This document shows positions 35,545-47,025 of a stretch of DNA of 64,000 nt, in pieces (position 1 is the stretch's first letter; each line of letters begins with the position of its first letter). The position numbers and the translations under genes were made by a program. The notes under the pieces are model-generated. The model was given only the letters and a program-made list of their open reading frames with translations, searched no databases and was not told where the DNA came from. Origin of the DNA: Rhypophila decipiens. Taxonomy: Eukaryota > Ascomycota > Sordariomycetes > Sordariales > Naviculisporaceae. The stretch covers positions 1 to 64,000 of the forward strand of contig MU858245.1 in assembly GCA_033297075.1 (NCBI GenBank). The letters run 5' to 3'.

Positions 35545-36222
35545 ATGAGTATAAATATGAATACTTTTCCTCCACCTGGGAATCAGTTTGCCCCATCAAT
35601 TCGCACCATCTCAACAACACAGAGATTCTACAAACTCAACTTACAACATGTGCCCATCATTGCGGACGATGGATCCGATGACGGCGGCGAGGACGAAAAG
35701 GACGAGGGGGACAACGATGCCAGAAAGCCCATCTGCCAAGGGAACCAGATCTACAAGGACTACGAGGGCGGTAAACTCCCAAATGTCAAGGACAACAGCG
35801 GCCCCCAGCAGCCAGTGTGTATGAAAGCAGACGGCAGCCCGGGATCACCAGCCCGAATAAATAGGGAGAAGCTGTATAAGTCAGTAAGCGGGTACTTCAA
35901 AGAGCTGGTCGATAAGAAATGGGTAATCAAGGAAGGCGGGCCGACACCCAAAGCTCCCGTCCTAGAAGGGCAGGCTCAGAACGGCATGTCCATGTAGCTC
36001 TCCGCTTTGTTTTACAAGGGGGCTTGCGCGCAAGGCAAGAACGAGCTTAGCTTTGGGGACCTGGGACTGGAGAAATGCGTCGAGAACTTTGCCACGACTT
36101 TGTCCACCTTTTGCGGGACTTATAGTACCTGGGGGGACAATTTTGTCAAGGACTTTGAAGTGCTGGGGGGGATTTTTGCGACAGATTGTGTAATGTATTC
36201 TGTCTTGGGCGGGGCACTCTAG
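35545..36222 (+). pseudogene. Gene interrupted by an in-frame TAG
   Basis: An ATG at 35545 opens an acidic N-terminus (DDGSDDGGEDEKDEGDND) followed by KPICQGNQIYKDYEGG and a charged helical region. The frame hits TAG at 35995-35997 but continues in the same frame with equally coding-like sequence (YKGACAQGKNELSFGDLGLE, CVENFATTLSTFCGTYSTW, FEVLGGIFATDCVMYSVLGG) to a stop at 36220-36222. The conserved-looking cysteine spacing after the TAG argues that both halves once formed one protein. The pattern reminds me of C-terminal regions of large secreted fungal chitinase-like proteins, but that is a weak recollection. No GT-AG intron was found that removes the stop. Confidence 0.55.
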
Positions 36223-36701
36223 GGAGCATGAGAGGTGAGTAGCTGCGTGGAGAGAGACGAGGTGGGGATTAATTGCTGGATTTTCTTGCATGGCTGTGTT
36301 TTATTGGCATAATTTTCAGCTAGACTTTCTATGGCGTTAATAAAGATTTTCGAAACGATAACGTTATTGAATTACCCTTGAGATCGAACTGCAATCATGG
36401 CCGCATCCGGCCTCGGCAACAATGAAACGCCCTCCTGCCGCAGGAGCTATGGCATGCCACCTTTATCGCCCGGTTGTGAATATGCGCGCTTTGTGTGCGT
36501 CGAGCCCTCTGCGCATCAAAGAAACAAACAATGGGCGGCTCAGCTTATCAACAGCCTGTTGTACATAAACAACACACTGGCCATCAACTTCTCGCCCACT
36601 CCCATTGCCGTTCCTACCGAGACTCGAGGCATTGGCTCTGAACAAAATTTCCACAGCTTCCCTGGAAAGGTACTCGAGAATTTGGCCGCCGCTGATACAA
36701 G
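36223..36701. other. Intergenic; kinase 5' region
   Basis: Upstream region of the kinase gene. An open frame starting at 36397 overlaps the kinase first exon in another frame and is not supported. Confidence 0.5.
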
Positions 36702-39459
36702 ATGGCGGCGAACCCTCAACCCCCCGCTCCCGCTCCCCCTGCCCCACCGCTACATAACTGGCCTGATGTCCAACACGATGATGACCTTAGGGGTCTCCGG
36801 GATATACAGAGGTCCAACAGGGTTTTTTTCAACTATTGGCGAAACGGAGATCTCGACCGCTATGATAAACTTAACGCCGCAAAGCGCGCGGAGGAGCGTG
36901 CGAAAGCTGAGCACCCTGTTGAGAGAGCGGCAAAGCCGATCTTGGACAAAGTGAAACCCCATGTTATCCGCGAGGATTGGGACGATGGAACGGTCGAGAT
37001 CGAGGGTCCCGCGTGGATGGTGAAGGCAAAGGATAGAGGAGACCTTCGGGTGGGGGGCCTTTTCATCAAGTAAGCTAACCCTAACTCTAACTCTAGTAGA
37101 AGCTAGATCTAACCCTTACCCCAGTATGGATCCTCCAAAGCCCGCTTGGGAAAGGGCCAAGAACGCCGTCAACGAGATGGCAAGAGAGCTCTATTCGATG
37201 AGCGGGGGGGGCCAAAGGTCCCACCTTCGATTCGTCAAGCTGTTGGGTGCCGGCGGCCAAGGTTTCGTCGCACTCTTTGACGCCCGCCGCGAAAGACAGG
37301 CGGGGGTCCCCTGGGACGTCAATTTCTATGTCGTGAAAGGTGTGCTCAGGCCGGAGGTCATTAGCCCCCAAAGATTTGACAGAAAAGCACGCAAGCAAAG
37401 GCAGTGGTACGCAGAGAAGGTGCGCCGACTGTACGATGAGAAGCTGGCACAACTGGTAAGTCCTCTGCTACTAACCTAGGCTGGGGCTGGGGCTGAGGCT
37501 GAGTGCTGACTTGCACAGGACATGATTGCTTCCCAGCACACGGTTCAATGCTTCGGGAACGACTTTCGGCACCAGCTCGAGAGGCTCAAGTCGAATATTA
37601 CAAACACACCAGAGGCGCGCGCAGTGGATCAGCGCGACGCTCTCTTGGACTGGGCAGGCAATGGCCAGCCAGCATGGACTAACTGGAAAAGGCATCGAGC
37701 TGCGGCCGAGGTGAGGCCCCGAATCGGGCAGGCCCGGACTGCAGACAGGAAGGCGGCGCTCAGCGGGGCGCAACCACCACCGGCACGCCCGGCGCGAGCA
37801 GCACGACTACCACAGGTTGCTTTCCACCCGCCCGGGCCACCGACGTGGATTCCGGGCGTAGCCTACAGCCAGAACCCATTGGTTGAACATGGGTACCAAC
37901 AGATGGAAGTGAAGCGAGAAATGCTGTTTCTCGAGTATCTCCCACGAGGAGATTTGTTCAGGTTCATCGAGAGGATGAACGGGGGGTCGCCTACGGGTGG
38001 ACCTGAGCGTCCTCCCAACCGGGTGCTCTGGCTGATCTGGCAGTGCTTCTTGAAGATGGTGGTGGCATTGGATCAGCCGGTAGGTGAGCAGCGCCGGCGA
38101 GCTATTGCGCCGAAAGACCATGATGGGCCGCTCGGATCAGAGGCCTATGTTGACATACCGCATGGTCAACCTGGGTTCACGGAAAGAGTGAATTATGTTC
38201 ACTTCGACATTGACCCAGAAAACATCTTTGTCGGTCCATCCAACTGCACCGGTATAATTCCGGCCCATGTACCTCCTCCCAGTGGACCTATGGCAAATTT
38301 AGGACCGCCAACCTGGTTCCCAAACGCTAATCAACGAGAGGATGGACATGGCAACGTCCCACTTTTCAAATTGGGCGATTTTGGCATTGCAGAATCGCGG
38401 AACCCAAACGTCAACCGGAACATTAATCGAAAAGGCCCAAATCGTAACTATGATGCAGAGGCGGAACTGCATAATTTGCGACGCTGCGGGAAAACCCCCT
38501 TCTACACGCCTGAGCAGTTCACAGAGGAGTGGGACACGGTGAACCTCTGGCCGTTTGAGCGGCCCAACCCCAACGCGGCAGCAAACGCGGCAGCAAACGC
38601 GCCAAATGCAAATCCTGCGCCTGCGCCAGCGCCAGTAATAAACCCGCCAAATCCACATCCTGCGCCGCCAAACCCGCCCGCCAACCGGCGAAAACGCAAA
38701 AGGCCTGATCACTATGTCCCGCCGAGGAAAAAGCCCACGCGCCAGCCGCCCAACCAAACCACCCGCCTAGTGCCCCAGACCCCCGTGCTCGTTGCCGGCC
38801 TCTACGGCTGGAAGACCAACCTCTACCAGCTAGCTCTGACCATGTGGTGCATCATAACCGGCTACTGCGTACCTCGGGTGCCCGTAGGCCAACGCATCAT
38901 CAAGACCACCATCACCCCGGACCCAAACGGCGGCGACCCACAGGAGACCGAAGAGCTGATCTACACCTACGGCGGCTACCTCCTAGACGACCGGCAAAAC
39001 TTCCAATGCGACCGCGAGCTCCGCGAAACCCTGGCACTTTGCCTGGCAGAGCGACCCGGCGACAGACCGGATCACGAATGGCTGACACAGCAAGTCAAGC
39101 GGAAGCTGGCCTACTACGCTGCCGTAGACCAGAACATTGGCGTGGGGGCGCCCCCCGTTCCAGCGTTTACAGCCAACGACTGGGCTCCTGACGACCCTCA
39201 CACCAACGCCCCGCCCAGCGAGCGGGTCTACCCCAGCATGGACAGGGTCATGAACTGGAGCGACAGGGCCTTTGGCCAGCCTCCTCCGACGAGACTCAGA
39301 GATAGCACCGAGTACGACCAATGGTTGGGGGGGATTGTTCAACATCAGCGGAGTATCTCTTACTATACTCCGACTACCCCGACCGGCCGTAAGACCGAGT
39401 GGGAGGGTGATTTCGAGTATAGGTACCACAATGACTTGAAAGACTTGCGGGAGGTCTAG
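36702..39459 (+). CDS. Fungal protein kinase-like protein (879 aa)
   Basis: Model join(36702..37069, 37125..37455, 37519..39459); GTAAGC and GTAAGT donors, frame kept. A Pro-rich start (PPAPAPPAPPLHNW) is followed by a kinase domain: glycine loop LLGAGGQGFVALFD near 160, candidate ATP lysine in YVVKG, EYLPRGDLFRFIERM, catalytic loop HFDIDPENIFVG near 461 and LGDFGIAE near 520, then TPEQF (activation-segment end). The HFDIDPxN loop is usual in a lineage-expanded group of fungal kinases. Long inserts, including an Asn/Ala/Pro run (NANPAPAPAPVINPPNP) and a basic RKRKRPDHY stretch, split the C-lobe. Likely a soluble, active serine/threonine kinase; substrate unknown. The first intron contains telomere-like CCCTAA/CTCTAA repeats. 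Confidence 0.85.
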
Positions 39460-40431
39460 AAAGGAACTTGCGGGGAGAAAAAGATTTGGGGTTTTTTTTT
39501 ATTTCCTCTTTTTACTTTTTTATCGTGAAACAACGGGATCTCTTGGGTGCGGGAGTAATTGTGCTTTTCTCCTTTCTTCTTTTGTTCTTTGCTGTTTTGA
39601 GTGGTCTCTTGTTTTCTATACCGAAAGTTGTATTTGTTAGTAGAACCCCTAGTTATTTGAAAAGGGGCTATATAAACAAGCCCCACTATTGGTCGGATAG
39701 TATAAATGCCTCGAGAGGGAGGGAGTAGATGTCTCGAATAGATAGTAACGGTACCTTGACCAGCTGGATTAAATGCCTTGGCCGGGGTGGAAACTAGAAT
39801 CGGACTGATGCATCTACATGAAATCGCGGTGCGCGTTGATCTAGCCCCTTTAGAAACGAGTCAAGGTAATATCGGAATATTGTTAGTAGCATGCATGCAG
39901 CCTTTCGTTAGTACGTAAGGTAGTCACAATTGAAACCTGAGTAAGCAACCTTTTAGGACTCATATCCCATCCTTCTCGGCTTACATCGTGGTATCATTCG
40001 CTACCAAGCCGAGAGTTCCGAAGTTGTGTGACTCGAGGACCCCAAACGGTCGGATAATACGTCTTGTTCTGGTCCGGGTCTTACCACGCTCGCATCTGTA
40101 CAAACTGACGGTCCGGATTGTTCGGACCCATCCCGGATGTCCGGCGCGTGCCTTCCCGGTCTTAACTCTTAAAGTATTGAATCCCACTCCGGCGGGTGAT
40201 TGGGCTCGTATCCGAGTTGTGCACACCCTTCCTTCTGTGGGAGTAGATAACAAATCAAGTGATATGTATATATATTTTCATCAGGCTGCCTTTCTCGGCA
40301 ACGACTTTTCTCTTCTGCACTTCAATTCCAGTTCCCTTTACACTCACTACCTTTTCTATCTTCGTCACAGACCAGGAACAGCTGCTTCGCCTCCATTATC
40401 CACAACAAAAACAATTTATATCCATCCCATC
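39460..40431. other. Intergenic with minisatellite relics
   Basis: 39698-39800 contains degenerate units related to the 22-bp minisatellite of the TIR elements (AGTATAAATGCCTCGAG, GGATTAAATGCCTTGGCC). A long frame that starts at 39988 runs into the following gene, but its first about 148 codons are compositionally unlike the rest and precede a better start. Confidence 0.5.
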
Positions 40432-41277
40432 ATGAATTCCCCAACAGTTTCCGACGACCCGCAGAGAGCAGCAATCCTAGTCGTAAACTCCGGCATCCTC
40501 CCATCAGCAAAAGATATCCTCCCCGTCTCAGCCTTTCACGAATGGTACGACAAGATACACATCCGGGATTTACTTCTCACAGATGGCGTAAAGAGTGCCT
40601 TTCGCTTTGAAGCAGTAGCCCCAGCCCCAGCCGGCGACGACGACGTGATTTCCAAAAGACCGTTCTTGGCAATCTATCCCACGGCTGATATCGCCTGGTT
40701 CACGGATAATGCCAGTCCTGTGTGGAAAGTGCCCGTCACGAGTGACATGTTGCCCAATGAGAGCGGGAATATTTTTGAGCTGGCGGACTTTCAGATGGGT
40801 GTGTTTGAGAAGCTTGTTCAGGTCGGGTTTTGTCATTCTGGGGCTGTGAAGAAATTTATTGCGCTGGTGGGAATTAATTCGTCGCAGGTGGAAGGGACTG
40901 AGGCTAAGACGGCTCTGGAGGGTTCGGTGCCGGGTACAGGTGAGGAAGGCACATGGCCTGCAAGGTCAACTTTGCTCAAGTGGATCGAGTATTCACCTCC
41001 GGGAGCGCCCAAGGTGGAAGGAGCTGAGGACGTGGTGGGGACGGATCTTACCGGACACCGGGCTTATCTGGCTGTTGTGAGTACTTTATTCTTTTTTATT
41101 TCTTTTACTTTCTGTTTGCCCTGAGAAGGGCTATTTGATGGGGTTGGCTAACCTGACTTTGTTTGACAGCATGAATATGACCAACTTCCTAATGGTGACT
41201 TGGTCGGGAAGAATGGAGCTCCGGTCTTTGTATTCAGTTCCTTGAGCTCCTCTGGGGGTCTTACCAAACCTTGGTAG
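40432..41277 (+). CDS. EthD-like dimeric alpha-beta barrel protein (250 aa)
   Basis: Model join(40432..41076, 41170..41277); GTGAGT donor and GACAG acceptor. The ATG at 40432 was chosen over the in-frame one at 39988 because it opens directly into conserved-looking sequence, after an A-rich leader. ILVVNSGILPSAKDI and VSAFHEWYDKIHIRDLL resemble the duplicated ferredoxin-like half-barrels of EthD-type fungal proteins (HEWYDxxHIPxL pattern). KWIEYSPPGAPKVEGAED precedes the splice. Such proteins are soluble; some act as hydroxylase, decarboxylase or cyclase partners in secondary metabolism, but no such cluster is visible here. The 3' end faces the convergent GNAT gene 150 bp away. Confidence 0.7.
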
Positions 41278-41427
41278 CTGGTATCGTGATTGGTTTGGCC
41301 ACTTGGTAAGTTACTCAAGGACCAACCAAGGCCAGTAGTGCAGACTTACTCACTTAAACAAGAAACCCATTTGCGTTATTCCGGATGCATTGTTTGGCAA
41401 CAATGGCATACTCCTTCATCTCAACGA

Positions 41428-42308
41428 CTACCTACTCGCCCCCAGGGGCCCCAAAGGAACCCTCTTCATAAAAACACTCCGTAGCTCCCCCACACCAAGC
41501 GGCCCACCCAGATCCACCGCACAGTTCTCACCCCAGTCCCGGTCCTCTGGCCTCGTAACGCCCCATCTCTCGGTTACTTTGAAATCCACCACGTCGATGT
41601 CCTGGTAGCCATGCCGCTTGTACAGCGGATATCCATATGGTGACGATCCCCCAACCCAGCTCACGAGCTCCAGTCTGTCTGCCAGATCGGTCCCCCAGCG
41701 AACGAGAGCTGATCCAGCTCCGAGACGTTGTCGATGGGGTGCACAGACCAGGACGTCTAGGCCTGAAAATATGGCATATATCAGCCACCTTGTCAAGTCA
41801 CTCCGGATTGTGTATATCTGACATGTTACTCACCTAGAAAAGCGTCACCTCGAGTGAGCTCGCTCAGCTTCCTGTGCATCGTCTCGTGAAACCATCTATA
41901 CACCTCAATATTACTCCCCTCGCCCAGCTCGTCGGCTGATACATGATGCTCCTCCTCTCCCTCCTCGGGTACTGCCTGATGTCGCAAAGTCCATTTAGCA
42001 AAGGCGATGATTTCCCTCTCCTGCCGTCCATCAACGGGACCGTTACTTTCGAGGTCCAGCTCGGCCACCACTCTCAACGTCTCCTCCGAGCTCTGCTTCT
42101 CGTGATCGTGTGGTGGAGCGAAGAGCAAATGTGCGGCTTTTACCCTCGCATCCTCGGTAATTTCTCCGGGGTAGAGCAACTGGTCGATGACGTCCGTCCC
42201 GAATGCAGCGAGCTGGATATCCGCCATGGCATCTGCGTCGGCCCGAGTTGCCTCACGGATGCGGATACGGGGTTTAGGGGCAGCCGCCATCATTTCGGTG
42301 GATTTCAT
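41428..42308 (-). CDS. GNAT-family N-acetyltransferase (269 aa)
   Basis: Model join(41428..41762, 41834..42308) on the complement; GTGAGT donor, TTTTCAG acceptor, frame kept as FLGLDVLV. The N-terminal IRIREATRADADAMADIQLA is the classic GNAT opening strand and helix. IIAFAKWTL is the central strand, LDVLVCAPHRQRLGAGSALV carries the acetyl-CoA-binding pattern (V-x-P-x-x-Q/R-x-x-G-x-G/A; here RQRLGAGSAL), and SSPYGYPLYKRHGYQDID is the usual C-terminal strand with Y-x-x-x-G-F/Y. The enzyme transfers acetyl from acetyl-CoA to an unidentified amine. Convergent with the EthD-like gene. Confidence 0.88.
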
Positions 42309-42987
42309 TATTGTCGCTCCGGGGGTGAGGAGTACGTTATAGGTCGTATGGCGAGGAGACTGGACGGACAGAGATCCCCTGTGAGACGGGACGGGAAGTG
42401 CCGCATATCTTGATAATCATGATATCTATCAGGTTTTGCCAAGCGTTGTAAACTGAATCACATATCAGATTGCGGGAAATATTCGAGCTCGCTTTGATTC
42501 CCCAACGCCACATTTCCCAACTTGCAGCTCAAGAAACTTGAAGAAAGCCTGGAAGGGGCTCGTGGTTGGTTATTGATCCGATCTGGCCAACGGGATCATG
42601 ACACGGTCACACCGGGATTTATCTGCAATGCACGGAGCGTCGCACAGAGGATACCCACCCACAAATGGACCCAGATCCTTGGAGCCTATGGTAGACCAGA
42701 TAGCTACGACAAGGTGCATTGTGGCTTCCCTTGGTATTGGATATCCCGCGCATCATCGCCTGCTGGATTTCGGATATCGTGCGGGAAGCTATCTCGCCCG
42801 GTGAGCCATGCCGGCATCGCAATGTCGATTTGGGGGTGGGTGTGAGGGAGGGAAAACTGCAGGCGAGAACTTGACCATGTCTAATTATTTGAGGTATTTT
42901 ACCTGTAAAGCCCCAACCCCCCGACTTGCCCTCCTTCTCGCGGCATCCACCCTCCGCCCATCTTGTCTTCCATCAGCAACCCCGGCG
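42309..42987. other. Intergenic; shared 5' region of GNAT and permease genes
   Basis: The GNAT gene (minus) and permease gene (plus) diverge from this 680-bp interval. No other gene is supported; an upstream in-frame ATG for the permease at 42808 would add a non-conserved extension. Confidence 0.5.
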
Positions 42988-44655
42988 ATGGACAAACCAA
43001 AAGTCAGCGTCGATGTGGACGAGGAACGAGCCATTGGAAGCGGGAGTGGTATTAGTTATGACGCGGGAGGTGTTCGTGATGGTGACCTTTCCGCCGGCGA
43101 CAGCATCTTTGCCAAGGTCCAGAGGTACGTGGGCAGCATTGGCGTCGAGAAGAGAGGAATCGAGCGCGTCCCGGACACTGTCGAGGAGCGGACCGACACG
43201 AGTATGAGCAAGATTGGCACCGTGGTAAGTCTTTTATTCCCACCAGCGCGCGTGCTCCAGAGCTGAACATGATCTTTCGAACAGTGGCTGTCTAGCAACC
43301 TCGCCCTGACATGCTTCGGGATAGGTGCCATCGCCCAGCCAGTGTTCGGGCTGGGCTTTGTAGACTCGATACTGGCCATTCTGTGTTTCAACATCCTCGG
43401 CGTCCTTCCCACCTCCTTCTTCTCCACATTCGGACCTGTATTTGGTCTTCGACAGCTGGTGCTCTCGAGGTTTTACTTTGGATGGTACGGCGTCAAGTTG
43501 TGTAAGCGTGTCCCCAACCTACCCTTGATGGGGGATGATGGCTAAAGAAATGTGCGTGAACCGAAATCAGATGCCTTCTTCAACGTCCTCACGTGCCTGG
43601 GATGGTCCACTCTGCAGATCGTGCTCGGCGCCCAGCTCTTCCACGCCATCAACCCAAACATGCCGGGCTGGGCCGGCATCCTCGTCATTGCCTTCTTGAC
43701 GCTGCTGGTCGGCGGGTTCGGGTACAAGGCCGTGCACAGGTACCAGCGGTGGTCGTGGATTCCCATGTTTATCATATACATGATCGTGCTCGGCGAGTTT
43801 GCAGCCTCGGGCAAGTTCAACAGCCTACTGCCTCTCGAGTCCGGCCCGGTCGAAGTTGGCCGCATTCTCTCCTTCGGCAGCACCGTATTCGGCGCCGCAA
43901 CGGGCCTCTGCGTCTATGCCGCCGACTACACCGTGTACCAGCCCGGGTCCTCGCCCCGCACAACTGTCTTTCTGTGGTCCTTCGCCGGCCTCCTCCTCCC
44001 CCTGATCTTCGTCGAAGCCCTCGGCTGCGCCATTGCCACAGCCACCGTCGACGTCGAGAGTTTCGCGCAGGCATGGGAAGAAGGGGGTGTCGGCGGGCTC
44101 ATCGGAATCGTGCTCATCCCGCCTCTCGGCGACTTTGGCCGCTTCTGCCTCGTCCTGCTGGCGCTCGGCGTCATCGCCAACAACTGCCCCAATGTCTATT
44201 CGGTCTCCTTTGGGATGCAAGTGCTCTCGCGACAGTCGGCCCGCGTGCCGCGCATCATCTGGACGCTGCTCGGCGTGTTCGCCGCCGTCGGTATCGGCAT
44301 CCCTGCCTACGACAACTTTGCCCCGTGGCTCGAGACGTTTCTGGTCACCACGGCTTACTGGCTGGCCATTTACGAAGGTATCGCGCTGACGGAGCACTTT
44401 GTATTCCGTCGGGGAATCAAGGGGTATCGCCCCGAGGATTATGACACGCCCGAGAGGCTGCCGGTTGGTCTCGCGGGGTTGGTTGCTTTTGGCTTTGGCG
44501 TTGCGGGCTGCGTCTTGGGCATGACGCAGGAATGGTGGACAGGTCCGATCGGGGCGCTGAGTGGTGGCGATTTGGGCTTCGAGTTGGCTTTTGGCCTCTC
44601 GGCCGTTTCGTATGCTGTGCTTCGCATCTTTGAGAGGAACAAATTCAAGAGATAG
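42988..44655 (+). CDS. NCS1-family purine/cytosine permease (512 aa)
   Basis: Model join(42988..43224, 43285..43501, 43571..44655); GTAAGT/GTAAGC donors, frame kept. A hydrophilic N-terminus (KRGIERVPDTVEERTDTSM) leads into about 12 membrane segments, with NCS1/Fcy-type landmarks: WLSSNLALTCFGIGAIAQPV, LGVLPTSFFSTFGPVFGLRQ, FGAATGLCVYAADYTVYQPG and GVIANNCPNVYSVSFGMQ. The family imports cytosine, adenine, guanine and hypoxanthine by proton symport at the plasma membrane (Aspergillus FcyB, yeast Fcy2). Length agrees with the family. The start at 42988 places the usual short cytosolic tail; an earlier in-frame ATG exists but is less likely. Confidence 0.93.
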
Positions 44656-45183
44656 CGACCTATTTTGTTGGCAGGCCTGCAAATCGAGCGATATATTCAG
44701 TGTCCTGAAACCGGGTTAGAGAATGGTCTCTAGGTACTAGTAAAGGCATGGGGGTCGCAAGTCTGTGGGCTCAAATGAGGACATGAAATCGAGCTTTCGG
44801 CTTTACAAGATGGATCGTCCAGTGCACCGAAATACCATCCATGTATCGTGTGTATCAACCTGAGTCGAGTTCCAAGTTCGATACAAGTCCATTAAGCCTC
44901 TACCCAGACCCACTGCTTCCTCCCTTTCAGTGTTATCAATATCGGGTCGGCAACTGCCCACGGTACACGGGGTACTGGATGACAAATTTACAATGGACAC
45001 GGGTGTCTGGGAGCTCGGTCCTTTGGCGGAAAATGGTGGTTGTATTATTACATCAGAGACGGGTTTCCTGTAACCCGAACATCTACATGCACGAAAACAG
45101 ATGAAACACGGTGATTTGATCGAGAATGAGATGGAACCCCCCAAACGAGTTCCAATTCCACAAGTCACACCCGGGCGGCGTCT
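44656..45183. other. Intergenic; no gene seen
   Basis: Convergent 3' flanks of the permease and a membrane-protein gene. Short open frames only. Confidence 0.5.
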
Positions 45184-46699
45184 CTACCACGGCCAAGTCT
45201 TCATTCTGTCCCTGCCTTGAATCTCCAGTGTTGACTCCCCCACCTGTGTATCGGCGTTACCGCTGTCTGGTTCTTTCGGCTCCGTATTTCCATTTTGCTC
45301 TTGTTGTCCCGGGTTCGTACCATGCCCCTCCAGCCGCCTCCGAGCCCAGACAAACAACATCTCAGCACCGACTGGAGAAAAAACAGCGATGGCCATGATC
45401 TGTCCAAAGCCCCAGTCATTCCCCTCGTAGCTCCCTCCCACCGCAAGAGCAAGGCTGGTCTGGATATCTCTCAGCCTGAAAAATCCCCAAAGCAAAGGCA
45501 CAGTCAGACAAAAAGCCACCACAACCAAAAATACTCTGGCCCAAACATTCTCCTCCACAAGTTCGCTCATGCGTTTTACAGACCTTTCTGTAAATGCCAC
45601 AATCCTTCTTCCAAACCCTGTAGTTTCTGTTTCCTCCTCCCCAGCTTCCTCGTCCTCATCATCATGTTCGTTTAGTTCGGCCACCCTCCGCACGACAACA
45701 GGAACCAACAACGCAGACGTAAAAAGCACAACGACGATTGAAGCAGTCATGTGGAACGCTCCCAGTGTGATATGTTCTCCAGCCGTGAAAGATGGACCCT
45801 CAAGGTCCCCAAAGCAAATATTCCACAAGACGCCCCACTCTTCGGTACTGATGTCAGTCTTGCCTCCATCGCCTTTGTGGTCGCCTAGAGTTGAGGGGGA
45901 CCAGTATCGTATGCTTTGGGAGAGAAAGGTGTACACGCTTGCAAGGACGGTTACACCGAGTATTGATAGGCGGTAGGGGTGTCTATTTTCTTTTTTGAAG
46001 GGTGTTGTGTTTTGGTGTGGTTCATAATCGTGATCGTACAGAAGCAGAACAATCACGGGCGTTAGCAACGGGAGAAGGGAGAGCGTAGAGACCAGCCCGG
46101 CGATGCGGATCTCGTAGTAGCCTATTGAGGACGGTGCGGTCTCGAGGTCCTTTGGGGCGAGGATGGTGATGGTGGCTATTTGTATCGCCAGGGAGAAGTA
46201 GACCGCTGATTCAAAATACGAGGAAAGTCCTGATACGAGGATGGACTTCGATGGCGGTCGTGTCTCTGTCTCTGATGCTGGGGAAGCACTCGGGGGCCGG
46301 CGGAAGGCAACCAGGAGACAAAGGGCTGTACTGATCGCGATGGAGAGGACGTATCCTATCGCTACCTACGCGGTGGGAAATCTCAGCTATCATTCCATCT
46401 CGACTGTCCCTGGTAATATCCAGGTCGTGAGGTGAGTAAGGGGGGGGGGGACGACAGCAACTTACTCCAATCCCGGAGAGATCAGGGACTCCGAATCCCC
46501 ACAGTGCGCGACAGATGGGCTTCTGACATCCTCGAAGAAGAGTCTCATTGAAGGATGTGCGATTTCGAAGAAGATCGGCGTAATCCCCAAAGACTCTAAA
46601 CGCGTCTAGGTCGGTGCAGTCAATGAAAGTCGTTGATCCAGCCATGTTGTGCGCTGCTGTGCGGTTGCCGTGGGTGGGAGATGAAAGTGCGAACTTCAT
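45184..46699 (-). CDS. Multi-pass membrane protein of unknown function (471 aa)
   Basis: Model join(45184..46365, 46466..46699) on the complement; GTAAGT donor and CGTAG acceptor, joined as SGIGVAIGYV. The N-terminal about 78 residues are extracellular in character with cysteines (FIDCTDLDAF, CQKPICRALWG) and NxS/T sites. Membrane segments follow: VAIGYVLSIAISTALCLLV, YFSLAIQIATITILA, IAGLVSTLSLLPLLTPVIVL, LSILGVTVLASVYTFL, MTASIVVVLFTSALLVPVVV, VFLVVVAFCLTVPLLWGFF and GQIMAIAVFSPVGAEMLFVW. An acidic loop (EHDDEDEEAGEEETE) separates two of them. About seven spans resembles fungal receptor-like hypothetical proteins, but no receptor family motif is seen. Confidence 0.78.
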
Positions 46700-47025
46700 G
46701 CATTGGAGGCTCTGCTAATGAGATGTTGGTTGGGATAACACCTCCTTCTCATGTCCGGATCATGATATGATGACAAGGGGGGGATACACGGTTAAGGGTG
46801 CGCCACGGGGGCCTAGACCTGACAATCTGGCCAATAAAGAGACAATCCAGGGCTACTTTTCTAAACATTGATTCCTTGGCATATTCAGCCGCAGATAGAT
46901 AAGGAAAACTACCTTGGCGCATCTTGAGAGCTCGATTCTCATGATCGAGAAGCGAGAGGAAACACAAACCCAATACATCAAGTTTCTGTTCCCCTAGTTT
47001 GGCAAAGAGATATACAGCGCGCGCC
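46700..47025. other. Divergent 5' intergenic region
   Basis: Shared upstream region of the membrane protein (minus) and the single-pass protein (plus). No gene seen. Confidence 0.5.

Noticed and set aside
39988..40431. N-terminal extension of the EthD-like gene
   Set aside because: In frame but without conserved character; the ATG at 40432 follows an A-rich leader and opens straight into conserved-looking sequence.
43593..44444. Long alternative frames within the NCS1 permease gene
   Set aside because: Antisense and out-of-frame shadows of a GC-rich exon; the permease frame has continuous membrane segments.
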